From contig NZ_JAFEVR010000004.1 in the NCBI RefSeq assembly GCF_017352375.1, forward strand, positions 434,001-498,000: a DNA stretch of 64,000 bases. The letters run 5' to 3'. Position numbers and translations under genes: made by a program. The notes beneath the pieces are model-generated. The model was not told the origin of the DNA. It saw only the letters and a list, made by a program, of their open reading frames with translations, and searched no databases. The DNA comes from Mycolicibacterium sp. S2-37 (GTDB lineage Bacteria > Actinomycetota > Actinomycetes > Mycobacteriales > Mycobacteriaceae). The first letter of the stretch is position 1. Each line of letters starts with the position of its first letter. This document shows positions 40,295 through 48,052 of this stretch, piece after piece.

Positions 40295-41208
40295 CAGAAG
40301 TCCCCCGGCTGGACCTGGAGGCACTTGAGTCCCATTTTTCTCCACAGCTCCACGACCTGGTCGCGGTCGTCGAGGACGAACTTGACGTCCCACTTGCCGC
40401 GGATGTTCTGGTTGAACAGGTCGTGCTTGACCTTGTAGTCGGGCAGCTTGTTGCCGCGCTCATCCTTGGCGCCGGCCGGGCGCATGAACAGGTGGTCCCA
40501 CCAGATGCCGTTGTCGTTGAGCCACTGCTCTGTGTCCTCGCGACAGGTGTGATCGCGGCCGGACACGAACAGGACCCAGTAGCCCTGGTTGTCCATGTGG
40601 TTGACCAGGTCGCGGATGATCGGGTCGACAACATCCTCGCTGACGCGGGAGTAGTCGTAGGGCGAGCGGCCAGTCATGTGGGCCACGGTGCCGTCGATGT
40701 CGACGATGATGGCCGGCTGGAGGTCGGGATTCGGCTCCACCGGGATGACCTCGAAGGGCACCTGGGCAGTGACCGTAGGCCAGTTGGCCACCGGGAAGCT
40801 CTTGGCCTGCTTGTCGATGACCGAGTCACCGACGTAGCGACCGCCGGCCAACATGCGTGCATGGTCGCGCTGGCGACAGACGGCGAGGTCTTCGATCACG
40901 TCGACGACCTCGAACTCCACGCCCAGCTTGTCGGCCATCTTCGACCACTTGCGCAGGTATGAGGCATTGAGGTGGGTGGCGTCGACAACCACGTCAACGT
41001 CGGCCTTGAGGAGTGCGAGAACTTGAGCCCGTTCGGCAACGGTGACGCGCTCCTCGTCGACCGGCCTGCCGGTCCACCACTCGTTGAGCAGCATCTTACG
41101 GAGGTAGTCACGGTTGACCACCACGGCGTCGGTCGCCTTGGCGATTTCAGCTGCCCGGGTGGACTTCCCGCTGCCGGAGTAGCCGCGCATGGCGGTGAGT
41201 TTGGTCAT
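40294..41208 (-). CDS. pnkp: Polynucleotide 5'-kinase / 3'-phosphatase
   Basis: 304 aa from ATG 41208. Kinase domain 1-150: P-loop RGYSGSGKSTRAAEIA, then VNRDYLRKML and VVVDATHLNASYLRKW. Phosphatase domain 165-304: IIVDIDGTVAHMTGRSPYD (DxDGT nucleophile), LFVSGRDHTCREDTEQWL, FVLDDRDQVVELWR. This is the T4 Pnkp architecture, which heals broken RNA ends (5' phosphorylation, 3' dephosphorylation) for an RNA ligase; the ligase is at 27414. Classic role: repair of tRNAs cut by host anticodon nucleases. Confidence 0.92.
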   Translation of the reverse strand: MTKLTAMRGYSGSGKSTRAAEIAKATDAVVVNRDYLRKMLLNEWWTGRPVDEERVTVAERAQVLALLKADVDVVVDATHLNASYLRKWSKMADKLGVEFEVVDVIEDLAVCRQRDHARMLAGGRYVGDSVIDKQAKSFPVANWPTVTAQVPFEVIPVEPNPDLQPAIIVDIDGTVAHMTGRSPYDYSRVSEDVVDPIIRDLVNHMDNQGYWVLFVSGRDHTCREDTEQWLNDNGIWWDHLFMRPAGAKDERGNKLPDYKVKHDLFNQNIRGKWDVKFVLDDRDQVVELWRKMGLKCLQVQPGDF

Positions 41209-41315
41209 GAAAGTCCTTTGTTTCGGAACATCTCGCCCATAAGCCATGCGGCGAGGATGTAGGCGATGAAGACCGTGACGAGAGTGCCGATGCCGTAGCC
41301 GATGAGTAGCTCCAT
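41205..41315 (-). CDS. 36-aa membrane microprotein
   Basis: ATG 41315 (ATGA overlaps). One TM helix (IGTLVTVFIAYILAAWLMG) and a short basic cytoplasmic end. Confidence 0.45.
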   Translation of the reverse strand: MELLIGYGIGTLVTVFIAYILAAWLMGEMFRNKGLS

Positions 41316-41401
41316 CAGGCGAGCACCGGGATGACGAGGGCGAGAACCATCAGGGCTACCGCCAGTAGCGAGAGGGCGAGGATCAGTTCCTCAGAGTCCA
41401 T
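41315..41401 (-). CDS. 28-aa hydrophobic microprotein
   Basis: ATG 41401 lies inside the end of thyX. Acidic start then one TM helix. Weak call based on tight coupling. Confidence 0.38.
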   Translation of the reverse strand: MDSEELILALSLLAVALMVLALVIPVLA

Positions 41402-42101
41402 AGGGCACCTCCGGGATGTCCTGGTAGGTATTGGGCGCCACGCGGCGCAGTTCGGTGAGTAGTTGCCCTGCCACCTGACGGATTTCGCGGTCAGCGCTGG
41501 CGTGCCAACGGTTCTTGAGCATGTAGCGCCAGGCGCGGTGATTGGCAGTGACCACCATTGGCGAGGAGGTCATGTTCGGCAGCACACAGCGGGCGGCTTC
41601 GCGAGCCTGCTTGCGCGGGAGACCGTGGGCGTCGTAGACCTCGACCATCTCGTTGTAGAGCTGGAGCACCTTCGGATAGAAGGCGAGCAGCTTGGCCTTC
41701 ATCGCGTTAGCGACTTCCTTGGGGAGGTCGTCGATGGCCGGCGGGAGGTGAAAGTTCAGCGTGTTCGCGTCGACATAGCGTTGCGACACAACGGAGAACG
41801 ACAGGTGCCGGTGGCGGGTGATCTCCGCGAGGAACGATCGGCTGGCTTCGATGTAGAACGTCGCCGAGGCGTGCTCCAGGACTGACTCGTGGCCGATCTC
41901 GATGATGTGATCGAGGTAGCCTTCGCTGGTCGCGGTCTTCGGGTTCGGCCTGCTGAAGCTGCGGTAGCAGTTGCGGCCGGCGAACTCTGCGATCTCGTCG
42001 GCGCTCATCTCAGCCGGCTGGTGGGTGTCGTAGCCGATCTGGTCCAGCTCGCGATCGTCGACGACAGTGTGGGCGATCAGCTTGACGACGGTGGTGGTCA
42101 T
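41391..42101 (-). CDS. thyX: Flavin-dependent thymidylate synthase
   Basis: 236 aa from ATG 42101. ThyX signature RHRHLSFSVVSQRY (RHRxxSxxxxSxRY) plus HESVLEHASATFYIE and RQVAGQLL. Makes dTMP from dUMP with FAD, NADPH and methylenetetrahydrofolate, as in host ThyX. Works with the class II RNR to raise thymidylate supply. Length and motif order are complete. Confidence 0.97.
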   Translation of the reverse strand: MTTTVVKLIAHTVVDDRELDQIGYDTHQPAEMSADEIAEFAGRNCYRSFSRPNPKTATSEGYLDHIIEIGHESVLEHASATFYIEASRSFLAEITRHRHLSFSVVSQRYVDANTLNFHLPPAIDDLPKEVANAMKAKLLAFYPKVLQLYNEMVEVYDAHGLPRKQAREAARCVLPNMTSSPMVVTANHRAWRYMLKNRWHASADREIRQVAGQLLTELRRVAPNTYQDIPEVPYGL

Positions 42102-42328
42102 GCGGTCCTTCGGGTGATGTGGAATTGCTCCAGCAGTTCGGCGACTAGGCCCTCGACGTCCCAGTAGTCGCGGTCTTCCAGGACGATGCGCAGTTCATCC
42201 ACTCCCACGCTGTTGTGCGTGCCAGCGATGACAGTGAGCGAGTCGGCGATCGAAGCTAGAAGCGCCTCGGTGGGGGTGGGCGGGCGCGGCGGGAAAAGCC
42301 AGTCCCAGATCTCTTGGAAGGGGTCCAT
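42098..42328 (-). CDS. Hypothetical protein
   Basis: 76 aa from ATG 42328. Trp/Pro-rich N-terminus (FQEIWDWLFPPRPPTP) then helical. Unknown. Confidence 0.55.
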   Translation of the reverse strand: MDPFQEIWDWLFPPRPPTPTEALLASIADSLTVIAGTHNSVGVDELRIVLEDRDYWDVEGLVAELLEQFHITRRTA

Positions 42329-42495
42329 TAGTCATCCCCCAGTAGGAGGTCGCAGAGATCCTCGGCGGCAGAGTTAAGCCCCTGCGCGCAGGCGATCTTC
42401 GGACACAAGGAGACCCAGTCGAAGTCTTTGGCATTGGCTTCAGCGCGCCACTTGTCGACGAGGTCCCACAGGGCGTTCTCGATCTCTTCGGTCAC
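42328..42495 (-). CDS. 55-aa acidic helical protein
   Basis: GTG 42495; TAATG-type overlap downstream. Helical, three Cys. Unknown. Confidence 0.5.
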   Translation of the reverse strand: MTEEIENALWDLVDKWRAEANAKDFDWVSLCPKIACAQGLNSAAEDLCDLLLGDD

Positions 42496-42641
42496 TAGAT
42501 GAAGCCGACCATGGGCCCGCTGGGCATCGGGATGATCACCGGCATGGGCGTGTACGGCCCAGGCGGACCGGTCTCCGGCTCGCAGGCGGTGAGTGCCACG
42601 GCGGCCAGTGCTGCGATGAGTAGCGAAAGTGTTTTGGTCAT
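42495..42641 (-). CDS. Lipoprotein, very short
   Basis: 48 aa from ATG 42641. Signal MTKTLSLLIAALAAVA with lipobox LTAC, then a Pro/Gly/Met-rich 28-residue mature peptide. Predicted lipid-anchored envelope peptide. Confidence 0.6.
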   Translation of the reverse strand: MTKTLSLLIAALAAVALTACEPETGPPGPYTPMPVIIPMPSGPMVGFI

Positions 42642-42790
42642 ATGGTCTTCAGGATTTCGTCAGCGATGTTTCGGACGGTGAGCATGGCGGAATCGAGTTC
42701 CTTGAGCCACAACTCGGATTGCAGGTTGGCGAGGGCGGCGAGTATGGAGACCGACTCCCCCAGGAGGTCCAGCCGCTTGTAGCTCGGCAT
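42638..42790 (-). CDS. 50-aa helical protein
   Basis: ATG 42790 is preferred because AGGTG lies upstream; ATG 42820 would add 10 residues. Amphipathic helices. Unknown. Confidence 0.5.
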   Translation of the reverse strand: MPSYKRLDLLGESVSILAALANLQSELWLKELDSAMLTVRNIADEILKTI

Positions 42791-42800
42791 GTCCCGGCAC

Positions 42801-43133
42801 CTAAGATCGAGTGAAGTCATGGCTGACAACTCCGTTCACAGAGAGGCGAGCCCAGGAGCCGCGGTAGTTGACGGCGACCTCTCGTGGGTCATGGCCCTGT
42901 CGGACAAGCCACCCGAATTCCAGGGCGGCAGTGCGGTTCAGCTCGATCCAGCGATGACACGAGCGGCAAAGGAGCACGCCATTGGCAGCGGTGTTGGTGA
43001 GTGGATCTTTCGAGCCGCCCATCCCCCGCGGCCGGCGATGATGGATCTCGTGACCCTCCATCGTGCAGCGTTCGCACATGCCCTTTGCTCGCCGGTGAAT
43101 CAGCTCGCGCACCTTGGGAGGGAAGCCGGTCAA
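42801..43133 (-). CDS. HNH endonuclease
   Basis: 110 aa from TTG 43133 (TTGA overlap). CERC, EIHHRRPRGMGGS, NGVLLCRSCHRWIELNR: zinc pair, HNH His-His, Asn and closing His. Typical of phage HNH enzymes. No terminase genes nearby, so a packaging role cannot be argued from context here. Confidence 0.87.
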   Translation of the reverse strand: MTGFPPKVRELIHRRAKGMCERCTMEGHEIHHRRPRGMGGSKDPLTNTAANGVLLCRSCHRWIELNRTAALEFGWLVRQGHDPREVAVNYRGSWARLSVNGVVSHDFTRS

Positions 43134-43408
43134 TGACCGACGTCCTCCAGAATGGCCGAGACCCGGACCAGTGGTCGGCTACAGGTCTGGCAGGTGGCGG
43201 GGCGGATTCCTTCTTTCATGCCCCAGCGGATGATGGCGTTGGCGTGCTCAACCTTCGCGTCAAAACAGGCCCGGCAGAGGTAGCCCTCGAAGGGGCCGTT
43301 CTGGCAGGCGTCGACGATGTGAGCCCTGACGAACCACTTCCCCCTGCGCCGGCAGGATTCCGGGCGGTGCGGCCACTTGGCATCGCAGGTATGGCAGGCG
43401 CAGTTCAT
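43130..43408 (-). CDS. Zinc-binding protein with several Cys pairs
   Basis: 92 aa from ATG 43408 (ATGA overlap). CACHTC, CLCRACF-like and CQTCS pairs spread along the chain; basic. A longer upstream frame is excluded by the SLOG gene. Confidence 0.6.
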   Translation of the reverse strand: MNCACHTCDAKWPHRPESCRRRGKWFVRAHIVDACQNGPFEGYLCRACFDAKVEHANAIIRWGMKEGIRPATCQTCSRPLVRVSAILEDVGH

Positions 43409-43779
43409 CCGAACACCACAGGGATGCCGGCGCATTCGGCGCGCCGGATACAGTCGCGGGTACCGCGGCTCTCGCCACGGGGGAAGGCCAAACACACATC
43501 GGCACCGAGCTTGACCATCTTGTCGTTGCGCATAATGCCGGCGGCCTTGCCGTGGGTGTCCCAATCGGCGGGGTGAGCTTCCTCGATAATCACGCCGGGG
43601 TGACCCGGGCCGTGGGCCCAGCACCATGTGGAAGCGTGGGAGTCGGCGCCACGGGCCTTGCCGTGGACCACGGTCAGCGTGTCGCCGGCCAGGATGGCGC
43701 GGGTGAGGTACTCGTCGAGCAGCGTGGCCACCGCGTCGTAGTCGGTCAGGTCGCGCGAGCCGGTGATGAGGACCCTCAA
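43405..43779 (-). CDS. SLOG/DUF2493-like nucleotide-binding protein
   Basis: 124 aa from TTG 43779 with GGGAGAG upstream. MRVLITGSRDLTDYDAV, VVHGKARGADSHAS and CLAFPRGESRGTRDCI match the DprA/LOG-like Rossmann family often annotated DUF2493 (YspA-like). Such proteins bind nucleotide-derived ligands; several SLOG members take part in conflict systems, but this one has no effector partner nearby. Confidence 0.82.
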   Translation of the reverse strand: MRVLITGSRDLTDYDAVATLLDEYLTRAILAGDTLTVVHGKARGADSHASTWCWAHGPGHPGVIIEEAHPADWDTHGKAAGIMRNDKMVKLGADVCLAFPRGESRGTRDCIRRAECAGIPVVFG

Positions 43780-44177
43780 AATTCTCTCCCTGCGGTGGCG
43801 TAGGCCTGGCGGACGAATGTGCCCACGGACTGCCAGGCGCCGATCGCATCGCGAACTCCTCGGAGTCGCTGGTCGGCGTACTTGAATGCGACCTCGGCGA
43901 GGTCCATCGCCTCGCGGGCCTCGATGACCTTGACATCGGTGTCCGCGTGGTACTTTCGGTCATTGGGCGTGATGCCTTCGTCAGCGGCACGCAGCCGCGC
44001 GGAGGCGTAGGCCTGGTCGAAGAGGCGCTCGGTTTCCTTGGCGTCTCTGTAGAGGCCCTTCCACTGCACGAGGGCGGTGGAGAGTGTGTCGACCAGCTCT
44101 AGCAGACGCTTCTCAACGTCTAGCGGGTTCAGGCCCTCGGGCCCAACACTGGAGTCGACGGTAGTCCAGTCGGTTAT
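43776..44177 (-). CDS. Helical hypothetical protein with apparent ATA start
   Basis: 133 aa beginning MTDWTTVDSSVGPEGLNPLD if ATA 44177 is the start. AAGGA lies 6 bases upstream and the coding appearance is continuous back to it, while GTG 44069 would cut 36 residues. Long helices (LLELVDTLSTALVQWKGLYRDAKETERLFDQAY, in parts). Unknown. Confidence 0.6.
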   Translation of the reverse strand: MTDWTTVDSSVGPEGLNPLDVEKRLLELVDTLSTALVQWKGLYRDAKETERLFDQAYASARLRAADEGITPNDRKYHADTDVKVIEAREAMDLAEVAFKYADQRLRGVRDAIGAWQSVGTFVRQAYATAGREF

Positions 44178-44186
44178 TGGTGATCC

Positions 44187-44411
44187 TTAATCGTATTTCG
44201 CGTCGAAGTCGTCGTCGCGATGCATTTCGGCGAAGACGTGCAGAGCGTCGGCCATGGGGCCAGCGATCGTGCGGAACTGGCGCACAGCCTCTTTGAACGC
44301 CGGGTCGGAGTCGTCGAGGTTGTCCTCCGTCAGGCCGTAACCGAGGATCGCGTCCTCTATGCCGCCCTCGTAGTCGGCCTTGTTCACAAATTCTGCTGGG
44401 GTCATGGTCAT
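44187..44411 (-). CDS. Acidic hypothetical protein
   Basis: 74 aa from ATG 44411. Helical and acidic, ending HRDDDFDAKYD. Unknown. Confidence 0.55.
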   Translation of the reverse strand: MTMTPAEFVNKADYEGGIEDAILGYGLTEDNLDDSDPAFKEAVRQFRTIAGPMADALHVFAEMHRDDDFDAKYD

Positions 44412-44545
44412 TTGATCAACCTCACTTCATAGTGTCTAGCGTTGTCGACGAGTTCCATTAGCCCGACCCAGTCGCCGTCGTCATCGAGTAACTCGGCCGC
44501 CGCGCGGTAACGGTCGGGCACGTCGTAGGTGACGACGATCTTCAT
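44408..44545 (-). CDS. 45-aa hypothetical protein
   Basis: ATG 44545 (ATGA overlaps). Reads MKIVVTYDVPDRYRAAAELL: beta-alpha. Unknown. Confidence 0.5.
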   Translation of the reverse strand: MKIVVTYDVPDRYRAAAELLDDDGDWVGLMELVDNARHYEVRLIK

Positions 44546-44796
44546 AAGACGACCAGGTCGTAGTGCAGCTCGAAGAACAGCCACGGGCGGTTGCAGCCGT
44601 CGCAGACCCGGGCTTTCTTGTGGGCCCAGAAGCGATCCTGGACGGCCTTGAGGTGGCCCTTGCAGATGGCCGAGTGAGCACGGTCGCTACACCCCTTGCA
44701 CATGACGAGGGCCGGCTCATTGCAGCCGATCCACTGGCAGGGGATGTCGAACTCGTAGGCGCTGAGGTCGGCAGGGGCGACGAGGGTTTGCGTCAT
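44542..44796 (-). CDS. Zinc-finger protein
   Basis: 84 aa from ATG 44796. C...C, CKGC, HSAICKGHL and CDGC: a RING/B-box-like spacing of Cys and His. Probably binds two zinc ions. Unknown role. Confidence 0.6.
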   Translation of the reverse strand: MTQTLVAPADLSAYEFDIPCQWIGCNEPALVMCKGCSDRAHSAICKGHLKAVQDRFWAHKKARVCDGCNRPWLFFELHYDLVVL

Positions 44797-45128
44797 GACG
44801 CTCTGCGATCTGCGTCCCCGACAGCCACGCCCCAGGGGGCTCGATTATCCTGGCGAGTCTGAGCAGCCTCTAGCCACTCCACCTCCGCCTCGTCAAGATC
44901 CTCGTCTAATACGAGGCGTTCGAGGAGTGTGTCGATACCGTCATGGTTGGCATCCCGCGACTCGATCGAGGCGTCGATCAAGTCCAGCCGCCAGAGCGCC
45001 TGGCCGATGAGGCAGGAAGGCTGGCCATCCACGACATAGCGGCATTGGCCGTCGCCGTAGACGAAGTCGGGCTTCTCCGACGCGACCTCACGCACGGTGG
45101 CGATGAGTTTCTGGCCGAACTCACTCAT
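44793..45128 (-). CDS. Hypothetical protein, MSEFGQKLI family
   Basis: 111 aa from ATG 45128. Shares MSE(F/I)G(Q/E)KLIA.VR...PDFVY...PSC(L/I)(I/V)G.ALW..(D/G)LIDA with the gene at 50695, so the two are paralogues. Unknown. Confidence 0.62.
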   Translation of the reverse strand: MSEFGQKLIATVREVASEKPDFVYGDGQCRYVVDGQPSCLIGQALWRLDLIDASIESRDANHDGIDTLLERLVLDEDLDEAEVEWLEAAQTRQDNRAPWGVAVGDADRRAS

Positions 45129-45143
45129 GTTGCTTTGCCTTTT

Positions 45144-46040
45144 CTAGGTGAGAGCAGGGGTTAGGTCGACCACCGGATGCTCGTGGGTATCCCAGTGATC
45201 GCCGGCCCAGTGATGGACCCGCAGGCCCTTGATGGTTCGGCCGTGCGAGATCAGAATGCGGGCATAGAAGCTGAGCTGAAGCCAGTAAGCCCCGAGCGAG
45301 GTGTTGGGCACCACGCCCTTGAATGGTTCGAGGATGGTTTCCGACTTCTGAATGTCGGCGTTGGTCTTGTAGTCCTCGATCCACAGCCCGTCATCGTCGA
45401 TCACAAGTCGGTCGATCAGGCCACAGTGCTTCAGCACCGGGTCAGCGACAAACGCTTCGTAGAAGGCCTTCTCCCCCTCCCGGGTCTCGAAGAAGGACTC
45501 GACCAGCGGTCGTAGCACAGGGTTCTTGGTGAGCGCCGACTCGACGGAGCCCTCCTTGGTCTTCGCCGACAGCTCCCGGTACTCCCCGTAGAGCTGTAGC
45601 GCGGCGTGTACCGCGGTGCCCAGTGTTGAGGAGGCCTCGGCATTGAGCGCCCACATCGCCAGGATTTCCCGGGAGTCGACACCGTGCTTGACGGCCATCT
45701 TGCCGGCGATCAACTCGCCAGCGAACTTGGACTTGAATCGGCTGGCGAAAGTCGAACCGCCAAACCAACGTTCACCGTCAGGACCGGTGTAGATATGTCT
45801 GATGGGATCGAAGTGGACCGCCGTACCCGACACCTTGCACCGCAGGATCTCTCCGGGCGGTGGCGCCGGTGGTGGGGCTGTCTTGTCGATGATCAGCGGC
45901 TTCTCGGCCGTCCGATCCCATAACTCCTTGATCTTCTTCAGGGCGAGGTCCATTGCCGCGTCGTGAGTTTCGGCTTCGACCTCGAATGACGGCTGGAGAT
46001 TCCCGTACTGCATCGTGGGAATCGTCGCAGCCATCGTCAC
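45144..46040 (-). CDS. RecB/Cas4-like PD-(D/E)xK nuclease
   Basis: 298 aa from GTG 46040 (ATG 46034 possible). Core: GTAVHAALQLYGEY (motif I His), HCGLIDRLVIDDDGLWIEDYKTN (Asp...Glu/Asp-x-Lys), LQLSFYARIL (QxxxY). This is the RecB-family exonuclease layout used in phage recombination. Residues 1-85 are an extra N-terminal domain. Confidence 0.82.
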   Translation of the reverse strand: MTMAATIPTMQYGNLQPSFEVEAETHDAAMDLALKKIKELWDRTAEKPLIIDKTAPPPAPPPGEILRCKVSGTAVHFDPIRHIYTGPDGERWFGGSTFASRFKSKFAGELIAGKMAVKHGVDSREILAMWALNAEASSTLGTAVHAALQLYGEYRELSAKTKEGSVESALTKNPVLRPLVESFFETREGEKAFYEAFVADPVLKHCGLIDRLVIDDDGLWIEDYKTNADIQKSETILEPFKGVVPNTSLGAYWLQLSFYARILISHGRTIKGLRVHHWAGDHWDTHEHPVVDLTPALT

Positions 46041-46044
46041 TCGG

Positions 46045-46161
46045 CTAGTTATGTCGTTGATCCTTGGGGGGTAGCGGCGGAAGGCCTTCGATCCGCCGAA
46101 TGTCGTTGACGGTCATGACCGCGGCCTTGAAGGTATTACGCAGCCGGTGGAACCTCTTCAC
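46045..46161 (-). CDS. 38-aa basic microprotein
   Basis: GTG 46161 (GTGA overlap). MTVNDIRRIEGLPPLPPK resembles the C-terminal signature of phage portal proteins, but the rest is missing. Small adaptor or remnant. Confidence 0.4.
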   Translation of the reverse strand: MKRFHRLRNTFKAAVMTVNDIRRIEGLPPLPPKDQRHN

Positions 46162-46586
46162 CAGTCGAATCTCACGGCGATCTTCTTGCCCTTGATGAGG
46201 CGCTTGAGGAGCCGGAGGACTTCCTTGCGGGGGAGTTCGCCGTCGAAGAGGAGTTCAGCTTCCTCGTTAGTGAGTCCGAGGACTTCCTGGGCGTAGTCCT
46301 CGATGCAGTGCTGCTGCCCCTTCTTGTCGATCACCATGTTTGGGCGATAGACCTTGTCATCCTCGTCGAAATCGGTGAAGGGGGTGATGAGGTACTTGGC
46401 GCCGTTGATGGCCGCGGCCCAGCCGGCGACGCACGCGGACGTACCGCAGGTGGCGTACTTGAGTTCGCCGTCGATCTTGACCAGATCCGGGACGATGTTG
46501 ACCCACTGTTTCTGGTCATGCTTGTCGGGCGAGTTCTTGATCAGGGATCGCACCGCGATGAGGGCGGCGATGTTTCGTTCAGTCAT
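46158..46586 (-). CDS. Hypothetical protein
   Basis: 142 aa from ATG 46586. TCGTSACVAGWAA and DYAQEVLGLTNEEAELLFDGE: conserved-looking pattern seen in many actinophage proteins of unknown function. C-terminus basic. Confidence 0.65.
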   Translation of the reverse strand: MTERNIAALIAVRSLIKNSPDKHDQKQWVNIVPDLVKIDGELKYATCGTSACVAGWAAAINGAKYLITPFTDFDEDDKVYRPNMVIDKKGQQHCIEDYAQEVLGLTNEEAELLFDGELPRKEVLRLLKRLIKGKKIAVRFDW

Positions 46587-46594
46587 GTTGGCTC

Positions 46595-46963
46595 CTAGGC
46601 CTTAACCCAGACGGTGATGGTCTTTTCTTCCGGCCGCACCTCGAAGGTGGGCCCTTCGTAGTAGCCGCCGTCGTAGGACGCGTACCAGCCGTCGCGCTGG
46701 AAGTAGCGAACGTTGCCGTCCGCATCGGTGATACTGATGACGATCCAGTACTGGTCGCCTTGCCCTTCGCCGCCGAAGTCTTCGACCTTGCGTACGGTGC
46801 CGATGCCGTCGAGTTCAACGGTCGGCGCTGGCTTGTCCTTATTGACGCCCCAGTTGTAGTGATAGAGCGCCTCGCCGAGGTTCCCCCAGCCCTCCTGGTA
46901 GTCCTCGTCTTCGTCGTAATGCGCGAGGACGGCCGCATCCAGATCTTCGACGGTGTAGGTCAT
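46595..46963 (-). CDS. Tandem paralogue family, member 1
   Basis: 122 aa from ATG 46963. Begins MTYTVEDLDAAVLAHY and contains YWIVISITDADGNVRYFQRDGWYASYDG, then a short acidic tail and TVWVKA. Same layout as the three genes upstream. Probably a small beta-sandwich; unknown function. Confidence 0.68.
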   Translation of the reverse strand: MTYTVEDLDAAVLAHYDEDEDYQEGWGNLGEALYHYNWGVNKDKPAPTVELDGIGTVRKVEDFGGEGQGDQYWIVISITDADGNVRYFQRDGWYASYDGGYYEGPTFEVRPEEKTITVWVKA

Positions 46964-47382
46964 TTGATGGGCTCCCAGAAGATGACGGGGCGTTCGACGG
47001 GCTCGACTTCCTCAAAGGGGCCGTCAAAGTCGGAGCCGTGGAATGAGGCGTAGTAGCCGTTGATGCGGAAGTAGCGGGTGTCCTCATCCTCGGCGGTGAT
47101 GGAGAAGACGTACCAGCGCTCCTCGCCGGAACCCTCTCCCCCGCCCTTGCTCTCGACGAGAAGGCCCCGGCCCATGGGTAGCTTGGCCCCCGGGTCGTCT
47201 TTCTCTACGTACTTCTCGAAGGTCTCCCCGCTATCCCAGGAGCGGGCGCCATCGGTGCCTTCCGGCACCTTGATGTACTCATGGGTGGACTGGAGGGATT
47301 CCTCGAACTCGTTCCAACTCCCCTCCCAGGGGGTCTCCTCGTTGAGGATGGCGGCGTAGACGTCGTCCTTGGTGTAGGTCAT
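46960..47382 (-). CDS. Tandem paralogue family, member 2
   Basis: 140 aa from ATG 47382 (ATGA overlap). MTYTKDDVYAAILNEE at the start, WYVFSITAEDEDTRYFRINGYYASFHG in the middle, EVEPVERPVIFWEPIK at the end. Highly acidic insert relative to member 1. Confidence 0.68.
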   Translation of the reverse strand: MTYTKDDVYAAILNEETPWEGSWNEFEESLQSTHEYIKVPEGTDGARSWDSGETFEKYVEKDDPGAKLPMGRGLLVESKGGGEGSGEERWYVFSITAEDEDTRYFRINGYYASFHGSDFDGPFEEVEPVERPVIFWEPIK

Positions 47383-47717
47383 CAGATCGCCGCCCAGGTG
47401 ACGCGCTGCACGGGCGCCGGCTGCACCTCGACGAGGTTGTGCGCGTAGTACTCGGCGCCGTCGTAGGAGGTGTAGTTGCCGTCGACCTTGAAGAACCGCT
47501 CATTGCGGTCCGCGTCGACGAGCTTGAAGACGTAGTAGAGCGGGCCCTCGTTGTAGTAGCCGCGCTCCTCTTCCTGTTCCTGCACGATGAAGGCGTAGCC
47601 GAGGTCGCCCAACTTCACCGCCTCGGCGTTGAGCAGTAGTAGGCGAAAGAACGCCGCCTCACTCGGGGCGTCGTAGTTCAGGATCGCCCGGCGGACATCC
47701 TCGATCTTGTAGGTCAT
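47382..47717 (-). CDS. Tandem paralogue family, member 3
   Basis: 111 aa from ATG 47717. MTYKIEDVRRAILNYD; YYVFKLVDADRNERFFKVDGNYTSYDG; VEVQPAPVQRVTWAAI. Shortest insert; closest to member 4 at the C-terminus (VQR.(T/D)W). Confidence 0.68.
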   Translation of the reverse strand: MTYKIEDVRRAILNYDAPSEAAFFRLLLLNAEAVKLGDLGYAFIVQEQEEERGYYNEGPLYYVFKLVDADRNERFFKVDGNYTSYDGAEYYAHNLVEVQPAPVQRVTWAAI

Positions 47718-48052
47718 GCTCGCTCCCAATCGGTGCGTTGAACGGGTACCGGCGTGACCTCGATGGTCTCGCCGTTCTGGTTGCAGCCGAACGAGTTCAC
47801 GTACGTCGTTCGCTGGTAGTACTTGTCGCCTGAGCCCCAGCCGGTCATCTGGAAGACGAACCAGGCTTCACCCTCGTAGTCGTCGCCGTCGTGTTCCTCG
47901 ATCAGCGTCGCCGTCTGGTTGCCCGGGAAGTGCACGGGCCCCTGGCGTAGGGCGTGGATGAAGTTGTCCCAGGGGTGATCGCCACTCCATAGGACGCCGT
48001 CGACGAAGTTGTTGATGTTGTTGATGGCATTGTCCGACCGCTGCCAGGTCAT
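47714..48052 (-). CDS. Tandem paralogue family, member 4
   Basis: 112 aa from ATG 48052. Diverged N-terminus (MTWQRSDNAINNINNFVDG) but AWFVFQMTGWGSGDKYYQRTTYVNSFG and VTPVPVQRTDWERA match the family. First gene of the array in transcription order. Confidence 0.66.
   Translation of the reverse strand: MTWQRSDNAINNINNFVDGVLWSGDHPWDNFIHALRQGPVHFPGNQTATLIEEHDGDDYEGEAWFVFQMTGWGSGDKYYQRTTYVNSFGCNQNGETIEVTPVPVQRTDWERA

Noticed and set aside
43405..43779. Defence-system SLOG sensor (Thoeris/CBASS-like)
   Set aside because: No effector gene such as a SIR2, TIR or TM partner is coupled to it, and stand-alone DUF2493 proteins are common in phages.
45144..46040. Cas4 or CRISPR-associated nuclease
   Set aside because: Although the fold is RecB/Cas4-like, the four-Cys iron-sulfur cluster of Cas4 is absent and no cas genes are nearby.
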